64,000 nt of DNA, taken from Actinomycetota bacterium (lineage in GTDB: Bacteria > Actinomycetota > Acidimicrobiia > Acidimicrobiales > Ilumatobacteraceae). The translations under genes and the position numbers were made by a program. This document shows positions 36,846-47,000 of the stretch, piece after piece (position 1 is the stretch's first letter; each line of letters starts with the position of its first letter). A model generated the notes under the pieces. It made no database searches. It was not told the DNA's origin and was given only the letters and a program-made list of their open reading frames with translations. The stretch spans positions 1 through 64,000 of the forward strand of contig JACQZX010000060.1 of the NCBI GenBank assembly GCA_016213665.1, in the 5' to 3' direction.

Positions 36846-36896
36846 TGCTCGCTATTCTTATACGTCGTCTAAATCCTGTCAAGTGCGGATTTTGCA

Positions 36897-39221
36897 GTGA
36901 CGCCTTCTCGTCGCGCCTACGGTCGCCCCATGCACCAACCCGGCGATGCAACTCACCGTGAAACCTCTTGGGGCGGCCGTATCGGACGCACCGTGCCCGA
37001 GTCGCAGCCGGACTGGCCGCCCCTCGATCTTCCGAAGGCGGGCACCCCCGACGTGGTTTTGATCGTGCTCGACGATGTCGGGTTCGGTCACCTGTCGTGT
37101 TACGGCGGTGAGGTGCCGACCCCCAACATGGATCGCCTCGCCGCGGGCGGCCTGCGCTACACCAACTTTCACACCACCGCGTTGTGCTCGCCGACACGCG
37201 CCTCGATGCTCACCGGGCGCAACCACCACTCGGTAGGCATGCGTGCACTCGCCAACTTCGATACCGGCTTTCCCAACATGCGCGGATACATCACACCGTC
37301 CGCGGCCACTGTTGCCGAGGTGCTGCAGGCTCGCGGACACTCGACGATGGCCGTGGGCAAGTGGCATCTCGCGCCGATGCGCGACTGCTCGCCCGCGGGT
37401 CCGTTCACGCATTGGCCCCTCGGGCGCGGGTTCGACCGCTTCTACGGGTTCCTGCAGGGCGAAACCGACCAGTTCCATCCCGAGTTGTGCCACGACAACC
37501 ACTTCATCGACCCGCCGCGCACCCACCACGACGGCTATCACCTGTCGGAAGACCTCGTCGATCAGGCGTCGCGGATGATTCGCAATTCGGTGTCACTGGT
37601 GCCGGAACGCCCGATCTTCTGCTACCTCGCGTTCGGTGCGATGCACTCACCGCACCAGGCACCGGCTGAGTATCTCGCCAAGTGGCGCGGTCGCTTCGAC
37701 GAGGGGTGGGACACCGTTCGGGCGCGGGTCTATCAGCGCCAGTTGGAAATGGGGATCATCCCGCCGGGCACCGAGTTGGCGCCGCGCAACCCGGGCGTGA
37801 ATGCGTGGGACAAGTTGAACGACGACGAACGCCTCTTTGCGGCCCGACTGCAAGACACGTTCGCCGCCTTCTTGGACCACACCGACGTCCAAATCGGCCG
37901 CTTGATCGACTTTCTCGAACAGATCGGGCGACTCGACAACACGCTGTTGATGTTGATGAGCGACAACGGGGCATCGCAGGAGGGCTTGGCCACCGGCGTG
38001 TTCGATGAGTTCCGTTACTTCAACGGGATCTTCGAGGATGTCGGCGAGGCGGTGAAGCGCATCGACGACCTGGGCACCATCCACTCGCACTGCAACTATC
38101 CCTGGGGTTGGGCACAGGTCGGCAACACGCCGAGCAAGCGCTACAAACAGAACACCCACGGCGGCGGCGTGCGCGATCCATTCATCGTGCACTGGCCGGC
38201 GGCGATCAGCGATCGGGGTGCGATCCGCACACAGTTCCAGCATGTCACCGACATCACCCCGACGATTCTCGATGTGCTCGGACATGGCCTGCCTTCGACT
38301 GTGAAGGGCATTGCACAGATGCCACTCCATGGAGTGAGCATGCGCCCGACCTTCGCCGTTGCCGACCGGCCTACCGATCACGTCACCCAGTACTTCGAGA
38401 TGCAGGGTTCGCGGGGCATTTTCCACGACGGGTGGAAGGCGGTCACCTTCCACCCGCGCGCGATGAATCCTGACAGCGAGTACCCCGACAGCGAGTGGGA
38501 GCTTTACCACCTCGATGTCGACTTCTCCGAGTGCAACGATCTCGCCGGCGCGCAGCCCGACAAGCTGCGTCAGTTGGTTGAGCTGTGGTGGAGCGAGGCG
38601 GGCAAGTACAACGTGTTGCCGCTCGATAACCGGATGAACAATCTGTTCATGCCACCACCGCTCGATGGCACCCCCCGGCGGCGCGATCTGTACGTGTATC
38701 ACCCACCTATCGACCACCTGTCCTCCGACGTGTGCCCGCCGCTCGGGTCACGTTCGTGGACGATGACGTTCGATCTCGATCATCACGGCGACGGAGCGCT
38801 TCTCGCGATCGGAACTCCCAACAGTGGCCACGTCGCGTACGTGCTCGATGGTCATGTCGTCTACGACGTGAACTACTTCGGCAGCCATCAGTTCGTCCGC
38901 GCTGCTCAACCGTTACCGACAGGTTCGACGCAGGTGATGCTGCAACTGGAGCGCGTCCGCCGTGGGCCGGGCCGACTGTCGATCACGGTCGATGGCAAAC
39001 CCGCCGGCCAAGGTCTCATCGAGGACTTCGCACCGATGATCTCCTCCACGGGCATGGATCTCGGCAGCAACCCCTCGGCGGTGTCACCCGAGTTCAAGGC
39101 ACCGTTCGCATTCAAAGGCACGATCCGCCGAGTCGAGATCGCGGTCGAGCGAGCGCTCGACCAGGCCCACGCCCGGGCGGAGGCGATCATCGCCGAACGA
39201 GCCGCCCACGGCCTCGACTGA
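36897..39221 (+). CDS. arylsulfatase (type I sulfatase)
   Basis: A 774-aa alkaline-phosphatase-superfamily sulfatase. Cys97 in CSPTR is the site normally converted to formylglycine; metal-binding DDVGFGHLSCYGG lies before it and GKWHLAPM and SDNGAS after it. A C-terminal beta-rich extension follows the catalytic domain, as in large actinobacterial arylsulfatases. No signal peptide is evident, so it may be cytoplasmic. GTG 36897 is given; ATG 36930 is a credible alternative. A formylglycine-generating enzyme is not in the window. Confidence 0.9.
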   Translation: MTPSRRAYGRPMHQPGDATHRETSWGGRIGRTVPESQPDWPPLDLPKAGTPDVVLIVLDDVGFGHLSCYGGEVPTPNMDRLAAGGLRYTNFHTTALCSPTRASMLTGRNHHSVGMRALANFDTGFPNMRGYITPSAATVAEVLQARGHSTMAVGKWHLAPMRDCSPAGPFTHWPLGRGFDRFYGFLQGETDQFHPELCHDNHFIDPPRTHHDGYHLSEDLVDQASRMIRNSVSLVPERPIFCYLAFGAMHSPHQAPAEYLAKWRGRFDEGWDTVRARVYQRQLEMGIIPPGTELAPRNPGVNAWDKLNDDERLFAARLQDTFAAFLDHTDVQIGRLIDFLEQIGRLDNTLLMLMSDNGASQEGLATGVFDEFRYFNGIFEDVGEAVKRIDDLGTIHSHCNYPWGWAQVGNTPSKRYKQNTHGGGVRDPFIVHWPAAISDRGAIRTQFQHVTDITPTILDVLGHGLPSTVKGIAQMPLHGVSMRPTFAVADRPTDHVTQYFEMQGSRGIFHDGWKAVTFHPRAMNPDSEYPDSEWELYHLDVDFSECNDLAGAQPDKLRQLVELWWSEAGKYNVLPLDNRMNNLFMPPPLDGTPRRRDLYVYHPPIDHLSSDVCPPLGSRSWTMTFDLDHHGDGALLAIGTPNSGHVAYVLDGHVVYDVNYFGSHQFVRAAQPLPTGSTQVMLQLERVRRGPGRLSITVDGKPAGQGLIEDFAPMISSTGMDLGSNPSAVSPEFKAPFAFKGTIRRVEIAVERALDQAHARAEAIIAERAAHGLD

Positions 39222-39275
39222 CGAATCACCGGCACGCAACGGTCGGCTCGCCCGGGTCTACGAGCACCGTCCTGA

Positions 39276-39932
39276 TCACCTGGAGACGAAAGCCGTGAAT
39301 GCGGCCAGTTCGTCGGCCGTGGCGTCGGTGCCAGTCATCGCGTGCAGGTAGGTGGGCAGATAGGCCAGCCGGGTGGCGAGGGATTCGGCGGTGCCCGCCG
39401 CGTAGTAGCCGACCTGGCTGTGGTACAGCAGGCGGGCGCGCACCAGCGCCTCCGCATCATTGAAGCCATGCCGGGCAAACATCTCCGTCAACGCCCCCAG
39501 GCGTTGGTCATCGGCGCTTTGCACGCGAGCGGCGATGGCCCTGTCGCGCCGACCCCAGTCGCGAACGGCAAGGTCGAGCACGGGGTTGTACAGCCGCTCG
39601 TCCGCCCAGCACTCGAACACGCCGAGACACGCGGCTGCCACCGAAGCGGCGGCGCGGCCGCTCCGTTCGACGATCGAGGTGGTGTTGTGCTCCCAGATGT
39701 CCAGCAACGCTTGGAGGAACTCGTCGCGATCGGAGAAGTACCAGTAGAAGCTGGAGCGGGCGACGCCCAGCGTGTCGGCCAGAACCAGGACCTTCAGCTT
39801 GTCGATGGGTTGGTCGGTCAGCGCCCGCAGTGCGGCGTCGATCCAGTCGTCAAGGGTGGCCTTGGTGTGCGGGAGCGACGCCATCAGTCCGGTGCCGCTC
39901 CGGGACGCATCGATTCGGCGATCATCGGGCAC
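39276..39932 (-). CDS. TetR family transcriptional regulator
   Basis: A 218-aa TetR protein (201 aa if started at ATG 39881-39884). HTH: LKVLVLADTLGVARSSFYWYFSDRDEF. It lies 52 bp downstream of the FAD oxidoreductase gene on the same strand and is probably in its operon. The perfect 28-bp palindrome in front of that operon is its likely operator. Confidence 0.88.
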   Translation of the reverse strand: MPDDRRIDASRSGTGLMASLPHTKATLDDWIDAALRALTDQPIDKLKVLVLADTLGVARSSFYWYFSDRDEFLQALLDIWEHNTTSIVERSGRAAASVAAACLGVFECWADERLYNPVLDLAVRDWGRRDRAIAARVQSADDQRLGALTEMFARHGFNDAEALVRARLLYHSQVGYYAAGTAESLATRLAYLPTYLHAMTGTDATADELAAFTAFVSR

Positions 39933-39983
39933 ATCTCAACATCGACCGGTGCTGGCGTCGGTCGCAGCCGCGTCGCGTGATGG

Positions 39984-42416
39984 TCACGACCGCATCCTGG
40001 AACCCGAGGGGTCGAACGGCGTCTCGACCAGAAGCGTGGCCGGGTGACGCACGCCGATCAGCGGCACCTCGTAATTCGCGGTCGGCGAGATGTCGTCCGC
40101 GTTGATGTACGCCAGCGCAAGGCTCTTCTGGGTGCGATGACCGAACCCGCCGGAGGTGACGTAGCCCACGGTGCGATCGCCCAGGTACACCGGTTCGAAG
40201 CCGGTGGCGTCTGAGGTGGTGGCCGCCACTTCCAACGTCACCAGCCTCGCCGACGCGCCGCGGGCTTGGTCGGCCAACGTGGCGTCGCGGCCGACGAACG
40301 CGCGCTTGTCGGCGGCGACGAAATGGTGCATGTCGTTTTGCACGGGCCGATAGTCGGAGCTGAACTCTCGTCCCCAGATACCGAAACCCTTCTCCAGCCG
40401 CATGCTCAGCAGGGCGAGCGCTCCGACGTTGCCGATGCCGTCGTCGGCGCCGACCGTGAGCAGTTGTGTGTAGAGGCTGCGGTGGTACATCGTCGGCACC
40501 CACACCTCGAAGCCCAACTCACCGGTCAGCGACACCCGGTCCACGATGGCCGGCGCCCGACCGATGTCCATCTCAGCAACCGACATGAACGTGAATGCCG
40601 CCGCACTCAGGTCGTGGCGAGTGAGCCGCTGCAGCACGTCACGTGATCGCGGACCCACCACCGCGACGCCCATCAGCTCGTCTGTCACGTTGCGCACCGT
40701 CACGCCTGGCGCCGGGAGGTAGCGGTGGAACCAACGCATGTGCCACTCCTGCACGGGACCCGAGCCGGTGAGCAGGAAGCGCTCGCTGCCGTCGAGAGGC
40801 GAGGGCAGGCAGAACAGCGTGAAGTCGCCGATGATGGACCCTCTGTCCGACAGCATCACGGCCAGCCGACCGCGGCCGGCGCTGGGCAACGTGCTGGCCA
40901 GCAGCGAGTCCAGCCACGCGCGAGCGCCCGGCCCCGACACCTCGAACTTCGAGTAGCTACTGATGTCGATCAAGCCGGCGGCGCTGGTGGCCCGACCCAC
41001 CTCGGCGGCGACGGCCGCGAAGTTGTTGCCGCGGCTGAAGCTCGGGATGTCGTGCGCCACCTCGCCGGCGCGGGCGAACCACATCGGCACCTCCACCGCC
41101 GCCATCGCCGCGAAAACACCACCTGCCTGTAGCTGCAGGTCGTAGATGGGCGTCGTCTTCGCCGGGCGGCCGGCCGGCCAAGGCTCGTTCGGGAACGGCA
41201 CCTTGAAGCGCCACTCGTAGAACTGGGTGGAGGTCTCCAGCGCGTAGGCGTCGTTGGCGAACGATCCGAAGCGCGCCGGGTCCATCGCGAACGTGTCGCC
41301 GTCGGGCTCGCCGGTGATCATCCACTGGGCGAGCGCCAAGGCGATGCCGCCCGACTGGCTGAACCCGGCCATGCATCCGCAGGCCAGCCAGTAGTTGGGC
41401 AGCCCACGCACCGGACCCACCAATGGGTTGCCGTCGGGCGTGAACGTGAACGGGCCGTTGACCACGTTCTTGATGCCCGCGTTCTGCATCAGCGGGAACC
41501 TGCGGAAGGCGTGCTCGAGTGTGGGTGCCAGCGCGTCGAGGCGCGGCGACAGCAACTCCGACTCGCCGTACGTCCAGGGCGTGCCACCCAGCGACCACGG
41601 CGTCGGGCCGTGCTCATACACGCCGAACAGCAGCCCGCCCACTTCTTCACGAACGTAGATGCCACCATCGAGGTCGACGGTTGTCATCGACTCCGACGTT
41701 TGGGCCCGGATCTCCGCCAACGGCTCGGTGACCAGGTAGTGATGCTCATAGGGCACCAGCGGCACACGGTGACCGGCCATCGCCGCCACTTCGCGGGCCC
41801 ACAACCCACCTGCGTTCACGACGTGCTCGGCGTGAATGGTGCCTTGGTCGGTGACGACGTTCCACGTGTCGTCGTCGTTGCGTTGCAAGGCGGTGACCAG
41901 CGTCTGCTGGTAGACCTCGGCGCCGGCGAGGCGGGCCGCCTTCGCATAGGCGTGCGTGGCTCCGAACGGGTCTAGGTAGCCGTCGGCGGGATCGACCAAC
42001 GCGCCGATCACCTGACTGGCGTCGATGATGCGCGAGTGCTTCGGCACCTCGTCGCCGTCGATGAGGTACGACTCGATTCCCAGCGTGCGGTTCAGTTCGC
42101 TGACGACCTTGAGGAAGTCCCACCACTCCGGTGTCGCCGCGCAGGCCACCGAGCCGGTGCGGTGCATGCCGACGTCCTGGCCGCTGATGGCCTCCACCTC
42201 GTCGTACGTCTGAATGCTGTAGGCCTGAAGACGGGCCATGCTCAACGAGCCGTTCAGCGAGTGGAAGCCGGCCGCCGCATGCCACGTGGACCCAGCGGTC
42301 AACTGCTTTCGTTCCACCAGAACGACGTCGTTCCACCCCAGCTTGGTGAGGTGATACAGCACCGCGACGCCGACGATGCCGCCGCCGATCACCACCACGC
42401 GCGCTTCGTCCTTCAT
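39984..42416 (-). CDS. FAD-dependent dimethylglycine/sarcosine dehydrogenase-like protein
   Basis: About 810 aa in the DMGDH/sarcosine dehydrogenase architecture. The N-terminal DAO domain has VVVIGGGIVGVAVLYHL (FAD-binding) and HAAAGFHSLNG, a typical site region for covalent flavin. The C-terminal half is a folate-binding GcvT-like domain (FEVSGPGARAWLDSLL, then SLTGELGFEVWVP). Such enzymes oxidise N-methyl groups and pass the C1 unit to tetrahydrofolate. ATG 42416 starts 14 bp from a palindromic operator. CGATCG sites are nearly absent from this gene, unlike its surroundings. Confidence 0.9.
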   Translation of the reverse strand: MKDEARVVVIGGGIVGVAVLYHLTKLGWNDVVLVERKQLTAGSTWHAAAGFHSLNGSLSMARLQAYSIQTYDEVEAISGQDVGMHRTGSVACAATPEWWDFLKVVSELNRTLGIESYLIDGDEVPKHSRIIDASQVIGALVDPADGYLDPFGATHAYAKAARLAGAEVYQQTLVTALQRNDDDTWNVVTDQGTIHAEHVVNAGGLWAREVAAMAGHRVPLVPYEHHYLVTEPLAEIRAQTSESMTTVDLDGGIYVREEVGGLLFGVYEHGPTPWSLGGTPWTYGESELLSPRLDALAPTLEHAFRRFPLMQNAGIKNVVNGPFTFTPDGNPLVGPVRGLPNYWLACGCMAGFSQSGGIALALAQWMITGEPDGDTFAMDPARFGSFANDAYALETSTQFYEWRFKVPFPNEPWPAGRPAKTTPIYDLQLQAGGVFAAMAAVEVPMWFARAGEVAHDIPSFSRGNNFAAVAAEVGRATSAAGLIDISSYSKFEVSGPGARAWLDSLLASTLPSAGRGRLAVMLSDRGSIIGDFTLFCLPSPLDGSERFLLTGSGPVQEWHMRWFHRYLPAPGVTVRNVTDELMGVAVVGPRSRDVLQRLTRHDLSAAAFTFMSVAEMDIGRAPAIVDRVSLTGELGFEVWVPTMYHRSLYTQLLTVGADDGIGNVGALALLSMRLEKGFGIWGREFSSDYRPVQNDMHHFVAADKRAFVGRDATLADQARGASARLVTLEVAATTSDATGFEPVYLGDRTVGYVTSGGFGHRTQKSLALAYINADDISPTANYEVPLIGVRHPATLLVETPFDPSGSRMRS

Positions 42417-42430
42417 TGACGCCTCCAATA

Positions 42431-42458
42431 CGAGTCTGTACAGTACTGTACAGACTCG
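42431..42458. promoter_or_regulatory. 28-bp perfect palindromic operator
   Basis: The left half is CGAGTCTGTACAGT and the right half is its exact reverse complement, without spacer. It contains two CTGTACAG octamers and TACTGT/TACAGT boxes on both strands that could be divergent -10 elements. It lies between the divergent FAD oxidoreductase (42416) and Fe-S protein (42476) genes; the TetR encoded at 39276-39932 is the obvious binding candidate. Confidence 0.85.
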
Positions 42459-42475
42459 CGACAAGGTGGTCGACA

Positions 42476-43465
42476 ATGAGAGAACACGGGCAGCACGTAC
42501 CGTCCGCCGAGCAGATGGCACTGTGGCCCGACATCTCCGGCAACACCATCAACGGGCTCGGCGAGACCACGCCACGCAACCCGACACCGGTCATGTGGCA
42601 CCCGCCGGAGATCATCGCCCACGGCCCCGTGCAGACATGGTTCTGGGAGCAAGGCGTCAAGCAGCCAGAGATCTTCGCCCTGCGCGCGGAACGCCAGCGA
42701 GTGATCGCCGAAGCCGACGCACCAATCGCCGCGGAACGCGTCGAGATGGAGCCCGCCCACTTCGCCGCGCGCATCGCCGACGCGGCCCGCGCAGGAGGCG
42801 CAGACCTGGTGGGCATCGCACGCGCCGACCCGTCGTGGGTGTTCGAGGGGTACACGTTCGACTTCCCATGGATCGTCATGCTCGGCGTGGCCATGGACCC
42901 CGAACAGTTGAAGCTGGCACCCGAGGTGCCCGCAGCCGTAGAGGTGGTCACCAAGTACACGAAGGGCTGGAGGGTTGCCCGGCACACATCGAACTGGATC
43001 CGCGGGCAGGGGTGGCGCGCACAGCCCCACAGCGGGCCCGACGCCGGCCCGGTGCTCTCTATCCCGGCCGCACTCGCCGCCGGTTTCGGTCAACTGGGCA
43101 AACACGGGTCCATCATCAGTCGCGAGTTCGGACCATCGTTCCGACTCGCCTCGGTGTTCACCGACGTGCCACTCGTAGCCGGTCAGCCGATCGACATCGG
43201 GATCGAGGACTTCTGCAACATCTGCCGCCGCTGCGTAGACGACTGCCCACCCGGCGCTCTCGGCCACGAACAACAGATGGTGCGCGGCGAACGCAAGTGG
43301 TACGTCGACTTCGACAAGTGCTTTCCGTACTTCGCCGAGACCCACGGGTGCGCCGTCTGCCTCGGCGTGTGCCCCTGGACCAAGACCGGACGGGCACCCG
43401 AGCTGTCCGAGCGGATGTTGCGCCGACGCGCCAATGGCACCACCAGCGCGCCACGCTTCGGCTGA
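42476..43465 (+). CDS. reductive dehalogenase/QueG-like Fe-S protein
   Basis: About 329 aa with a C-terminal dicluster ferredoxin region: CNICRRCVDDCPPGA and a second set (CFPYFAETHGCAVCLGVCPW). Upstream, AALAAGFGQLGKHGSIISREFG and LASVFTDVPL match the cobalamin-binding fold shared by reductive dehalogenases and epoxyqueuosine reductase. It lacks a Tat signal and is much shorter than catabolic dehalogenases. A role beside the flavoprotein, as reductase or electron relay, is inferred from the shared divergent promoter. ATG 42476 is used because the longer frame would run through the operator. Confidence 0.8.
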   Translation: MREHGQHVPSAEQMALWPDISGNTINGLGETTPRNPTPVMWHPPEIIAHGPVQTWFWEQGVKQPEIFALRAERQRVIAEADAPIAAERVEMEPAHFAARIADAARAGGADLVGIARADPSWVFEGYTFDFPWIVMLGVAMDPEQLKLAPEVPAAVEVVTKYTKGWRVARHTSNWIRGQGWRAQPHSGPDAGPVLSIPAALAAGFGQLGKHGSIISREFGPSFRLASVFTDVPLVAGQPIDIGIEDFCNICRRCVDDCPPGALGHEQQMVRGERKWYVDFDKCFPYFAETHGCAVCLGVCPWTKTGRAPELSERMLRRRANGTTSAPRFG

Positions 43466-43502
43466 GTGACGCCATCGGCGTGACCATCGCCATGTCACAT
43501 GA

Positions 43503-43523
43503 ATTCCACCCCCGCAGTGGAAT
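43503..43523. terminator. Possible terminator hairpin
   Basis: ATTCCAC (43503-43509) pairs with GTGGAAT (43517-43523) around a CCCCGCA loop, 38 bp after the Fe-S protein stop. There is no T-run. It may end that transcript. Confidence 0.4.
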
Positions 43524-43557
43524 CCGTGCGACTTCGAGGCAGGTTCGAGGTTGGCGT

Positions 43558-43633
43558 TGGCGCCCCCGGTAGGAATCGGACCTACGACCTGCGGTTTAGG
43601 AAACCGTTGCTCTATCCACTGAGCTACGGGGGC
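43558..43633 (-). tRNA. tRNA-Arg (CCU anticodon)
   Basis: On the minus strand a complete cloverleaf is readable. The acceptor GCCCCCG pairs with CGGGGGC, the D arm contains GCTCAGTGGATAGAGC, the anticodon loop TTCCTAA gives anticodon CCU, and the T arm is GTAGG-TCCGATT-CCTAC. Discriminator G and an encoded CCA follow (43561-43558). The 27-43 pair is an A-C mismatch. It reads AGG codons, which should be rare in this GC-rich genome. Confidence 0.95.
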
Positions 43634-43660
43634 TGAGGCGCCCAATCTACCGATCGACGA

Positions 43661-44047
43661 TCAGCCGAGGGTGAGCTGAATCGCACACCCGTCGACGGGC
43701 GGGCGGCGAAGGATTTTGCGCACGAGTGCCGCTGTCGCCAGCAGCCTGGTCGTGACCCAGTACTTGCGGTGGATCGCTCGGCGGATCGCCTCCGCTTCCT
43801 CCCCCAGCTTCACTGCTGCCGTTGCCTCTATGACCGCCGAGCCGGGCTTGGGCTTGCCACCGAAGGAACATGCCTGCAGCGTGACCCTTGGTGTGTTGCG
43901 GACGCGCTTCACCTTGCCGACGTTCAAGTCGCTGGTGAACCCGGCCGTACCGTCGGCAAGGCCCGCGATCCACACCGGCGACGACACTGCTTCGCCCGAC
44001 TTGCGGAAGGTGGTGAACAAAACGTATTTCTCGTCACTGATGACCAT
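43661..44047 (-). CDS. PPOX class F420-dependent oxidoreductase-like protein
   Basis: A 128-aa split-barrel protein: ISDEKYVLFTTFRKSG at the start, SSPVWIAGLADG and GKVKRVRNTPRVTLQAC, typical of the mycobacterial pyridoxamine-oxidase-like F420 family. Substrate unknown. Start MVISDEK (44047) is chosen as the family N-terminus. It is divergent from gltB over 26 bp. Confidence 0.85.
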   Translation of the reverse strand: MVISDEKYVLFTTFRKSGEAVSSPVWIAGLADGTAGFTSDLNVGKVKRVRNTPRVTLQACSFGGKPKPGSAVIEATAAVKLGEEAEAIRRAIHRKYWVTTRLLATAALVRKILRRPPVDGCAIQLTLG

Positions 44048-44073
44048 GAACGGCGACGCTATAGCTTCATAAC

Positions 44074-47000
44074 ATGACTGCGACGGCGCGCGACGACCAC
44101 GGCCTGTACGCGGCCGACTACGAGCACGACGCGTGCGGTGTCGCGTTCGTTGCCCGCCTCGATGCGCTACCGGTGCACGAGACAGTGCGCATGGCACTCA
44201 CGGCGTTGGAGAACCTGGAACATCGCGGCGCCACCGGAGCCGACGCAACCACCGGCGACGGCGCCGGAATCGTGATGCAGATACCTCACGCGTTCTTTCG
44301 CGCCGTCGTCGGCGATCAGCTTCCCGCGCCCGGCAAGTACGCGGTTGCGATGTGCTTCCTGCCGGCCGAGCGGCCGCGACGCAAAGAGCTCGAAGCCATG
44401 CTGGAAGCGATCATCGCCGAAGAGGGCCAGAACATCGTTCGCTGGCGTGACGTGCCGGTCGATTCGACGTGCGTCGGTCGCACCGCCGCGGAATCAGCGC
44501 CGGTCATCCGGCAGGTCGTGGTGGCTGCGGCGGGCGTCGCCGCGGACGACCAGGACGCGTTCGAGCGCAAGCTCTACGTCATCCGCCGCCGCTTCGAAAT
44601 CGCCGGTGGCGCCGATGCAATCGTGCCGAGCTTCTCGTCGCGCACGATCGTGTACAAGGGGATGTTCACCGCCCGCCAGCTCCGCGGCTACTACCCCGAC
44701 CTGCAAGACGAGCGCACCGAGACGGCCCTCGCGCTCGTGCACTCTCGGTTCTCCACGAACACCTTTCCGAGCTGGGCGCTCGCGCACCCATACCGGATGA
44801 TCGCCCACAACGGCGAGATCAACACCGTGCGCGGCAACGTCAACTGGATGCGGGCGCGGGAATCGCAACTCGCCTCGCACCTGTTCGGTGACGACCTCCA
44901 CAAGGTCCTGCCCGTCGTGCAACCCGGCGGCTCCGATTCGGCGACGCTCGACAACGTGCTCGAACTGCTCGTGCTCGGCGGCCGCTCGCTGCCGCACGCG
45001 ATCATGATGATGATCCCCGAGGCGACGGCCGGCAGAACCGACCTTCCCGCCGATGTGCTCGGCTTCTACGCCTATCACCAATGCCTGATGGAGGCTTGGG
45101 ACGGCCCGGCCGCTGTTTCGTTCACCGACGGCCGCGTGATCGGGGCCACACTCGACCGCAACGGTCTGCGACCCGGTCGCTGGCTCGAAACGCGCGACGG
45201 ATGGGTGGTGATGGCATCCGAGACCGGGGTGCTCGACATACCGGCCGCGAACATCTTGCGCAAAGGCCGGCTCCAGCCGGGGAAGATCTTCCTCGTCGAC
45301 CTCGCGCTGGGGCGGATCGTCCCCGACGGCGAGGTGAAGCGCGCGATCGCGGCTCGGCAACCGTACGGCGAGTGGTTCAACCGCGAAGTCGTGCGGCTCA
45401 GCGATCTGCCCCAGCGGCAGCGGCAGCAAGCACCAACCGAGTCACTGCGCCAGCGCCAGATCGCGTTCGGTTACACGCAGGAGGACATGAAGGTGATCCT
45501 CGCGCCTTTGGCCCAAAACGCCGAGGAGGCAGTCAGCTCGATGGGCAACGACACGCCCCTCGCCGTTCTCTCGGACAACCACCGGCTGCTCTATTCCTAC
45601 TTCAAGCAACTCTTCGCCCAGGTCACCAACCCGCCGATCGACTCGATCCGCGAGGCGATCGTGATGAGCCTGCAGGCAAGCATCGGCTCCGAGAAGAACC
45701 TTCTCGACGAAACGCCCGAACACGCGCGACTGCTCGTGATGGACAGCCCGATCCTGTCCGACTCCGAGCTCGAGCAACTTCGCCAGGTCGATTCAACGAT
45801 CTTCAAGGCCCGCACCCTCGACGTCACTTGGCCCGCGTGCGAAGGACCGGCGGGAATGGACGCGGCGCTCGAACAGCTCTGCCACGAAGCCGACATCGCT
45901 CTCGCGCAAGGGGCCAACATCCTCATCCTCTCCGATCGCGCCGTCGATGCCGATCGCGTGGCGATGCCGTCGCTGCTAGCAGTGGCGGCGGTGCATCACC
46001 ATCTCGTGCGCGAGGGCACGCGCCTGCAAGCCGGTCTCGTCGTGGAATCGGGCGAGACACGTAGCGTCCACAGCGTCGCCACCCTCATCGGCTACGGCGC
46101 CGCGGCAGTGAACCCGTACCTGATGCTCGAAACCGTCGCCGAATTGGTCGACCTCGGTTGGCTGCCGAACGACATGACTGCCGAGCAGGCGCAACTACGC
46201 GCGGTCAAGGGTCTCGGCAAGGGGTTGCTCAAAACGTTGTCGAAGATGGGGATCTCGACCATCCCGTCTTACTGCGGCGCCCAGATCTTCGAAGCAGTGG
46301 GCCTCTCGCCCGCATTGGTCGAACGCCACTTCACCGGCACCGCGTCGCGGATCGGCGGGATAGGTACCGACGTGCTCGCCGGCGAGATGCTCGCCCGACA
46401 CGCGCGCGCCTACCCGGGTAGCACGGAGACGCTGCTACCGGTGCTCGGGCTCTATGCATGGCGCCGCGGCGGCGAGCACCACCAGTGGAACCCGGAAACG
46501 ATCGCGTTGCTGCAGGACGCAGTGCGTAATGGCAAGTTCGAGACCTACGAGGCGTACTCGCGCGCCGTCAACGACGACTCCGTGCGCCGCCTCACGCTGC
46601 GCGGCCTGCTGCGCTTTCGCGAACCAGCCGACGGTGGCATAGCGATCGAAGAAGTCGAATCCGCCGGCGAGATCGTGAAACGGTTCGTGACCGGCGCGAT
46701 GTCGCTGGGGTCGATCTCGCGTGAGGCGCACGAGACGCTCGCAATCGCAATGAACCGCATCGGCGGTCGATCGAACACAGGCGAGGGTGGCGAAGACCCC
46801 ATCAGGTTCACGCCCGATCAGAACGGCGACCTACGTCGCTCGGCGATCAAACAGGTCGCCTCCGGCCGCTTCGGCGTGACGATCGACTACCTGACCAACG
46901 CCGACGAACTTCAGATCAAGATGGCCCAAGGGGCCAAGCCCGGTGAGGGGGGCCAGCTACCGGGGCACAAGGTCGACCGCTACATCGCCAGCGTGCGACT

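Noticed and set aside
36839-36874. Sigma-70 promoter for the sulfatase
   Set aside because: TTGACA is present, but no -10 box at 16-18 bp spacing is convincing; TATACG lies at only 14 bp.
42476-43465. Catabolic respiratory reductive dehalogenase (rdhA)
   Set aside because: It is about 329 aa, without a Tat signal or full-length cobalamin domain and without an rdhB anchor. Only the shared RdhA/QueG fold and the Fe-S region can be supported.
43558-43633. Integrated element at tRNA-Arg with att repeats
   Set aside because: I found no second copy of the tRNA 3' end and no integrase in the window, so only composition hints at transfer. It is not annotated as a mobile element.
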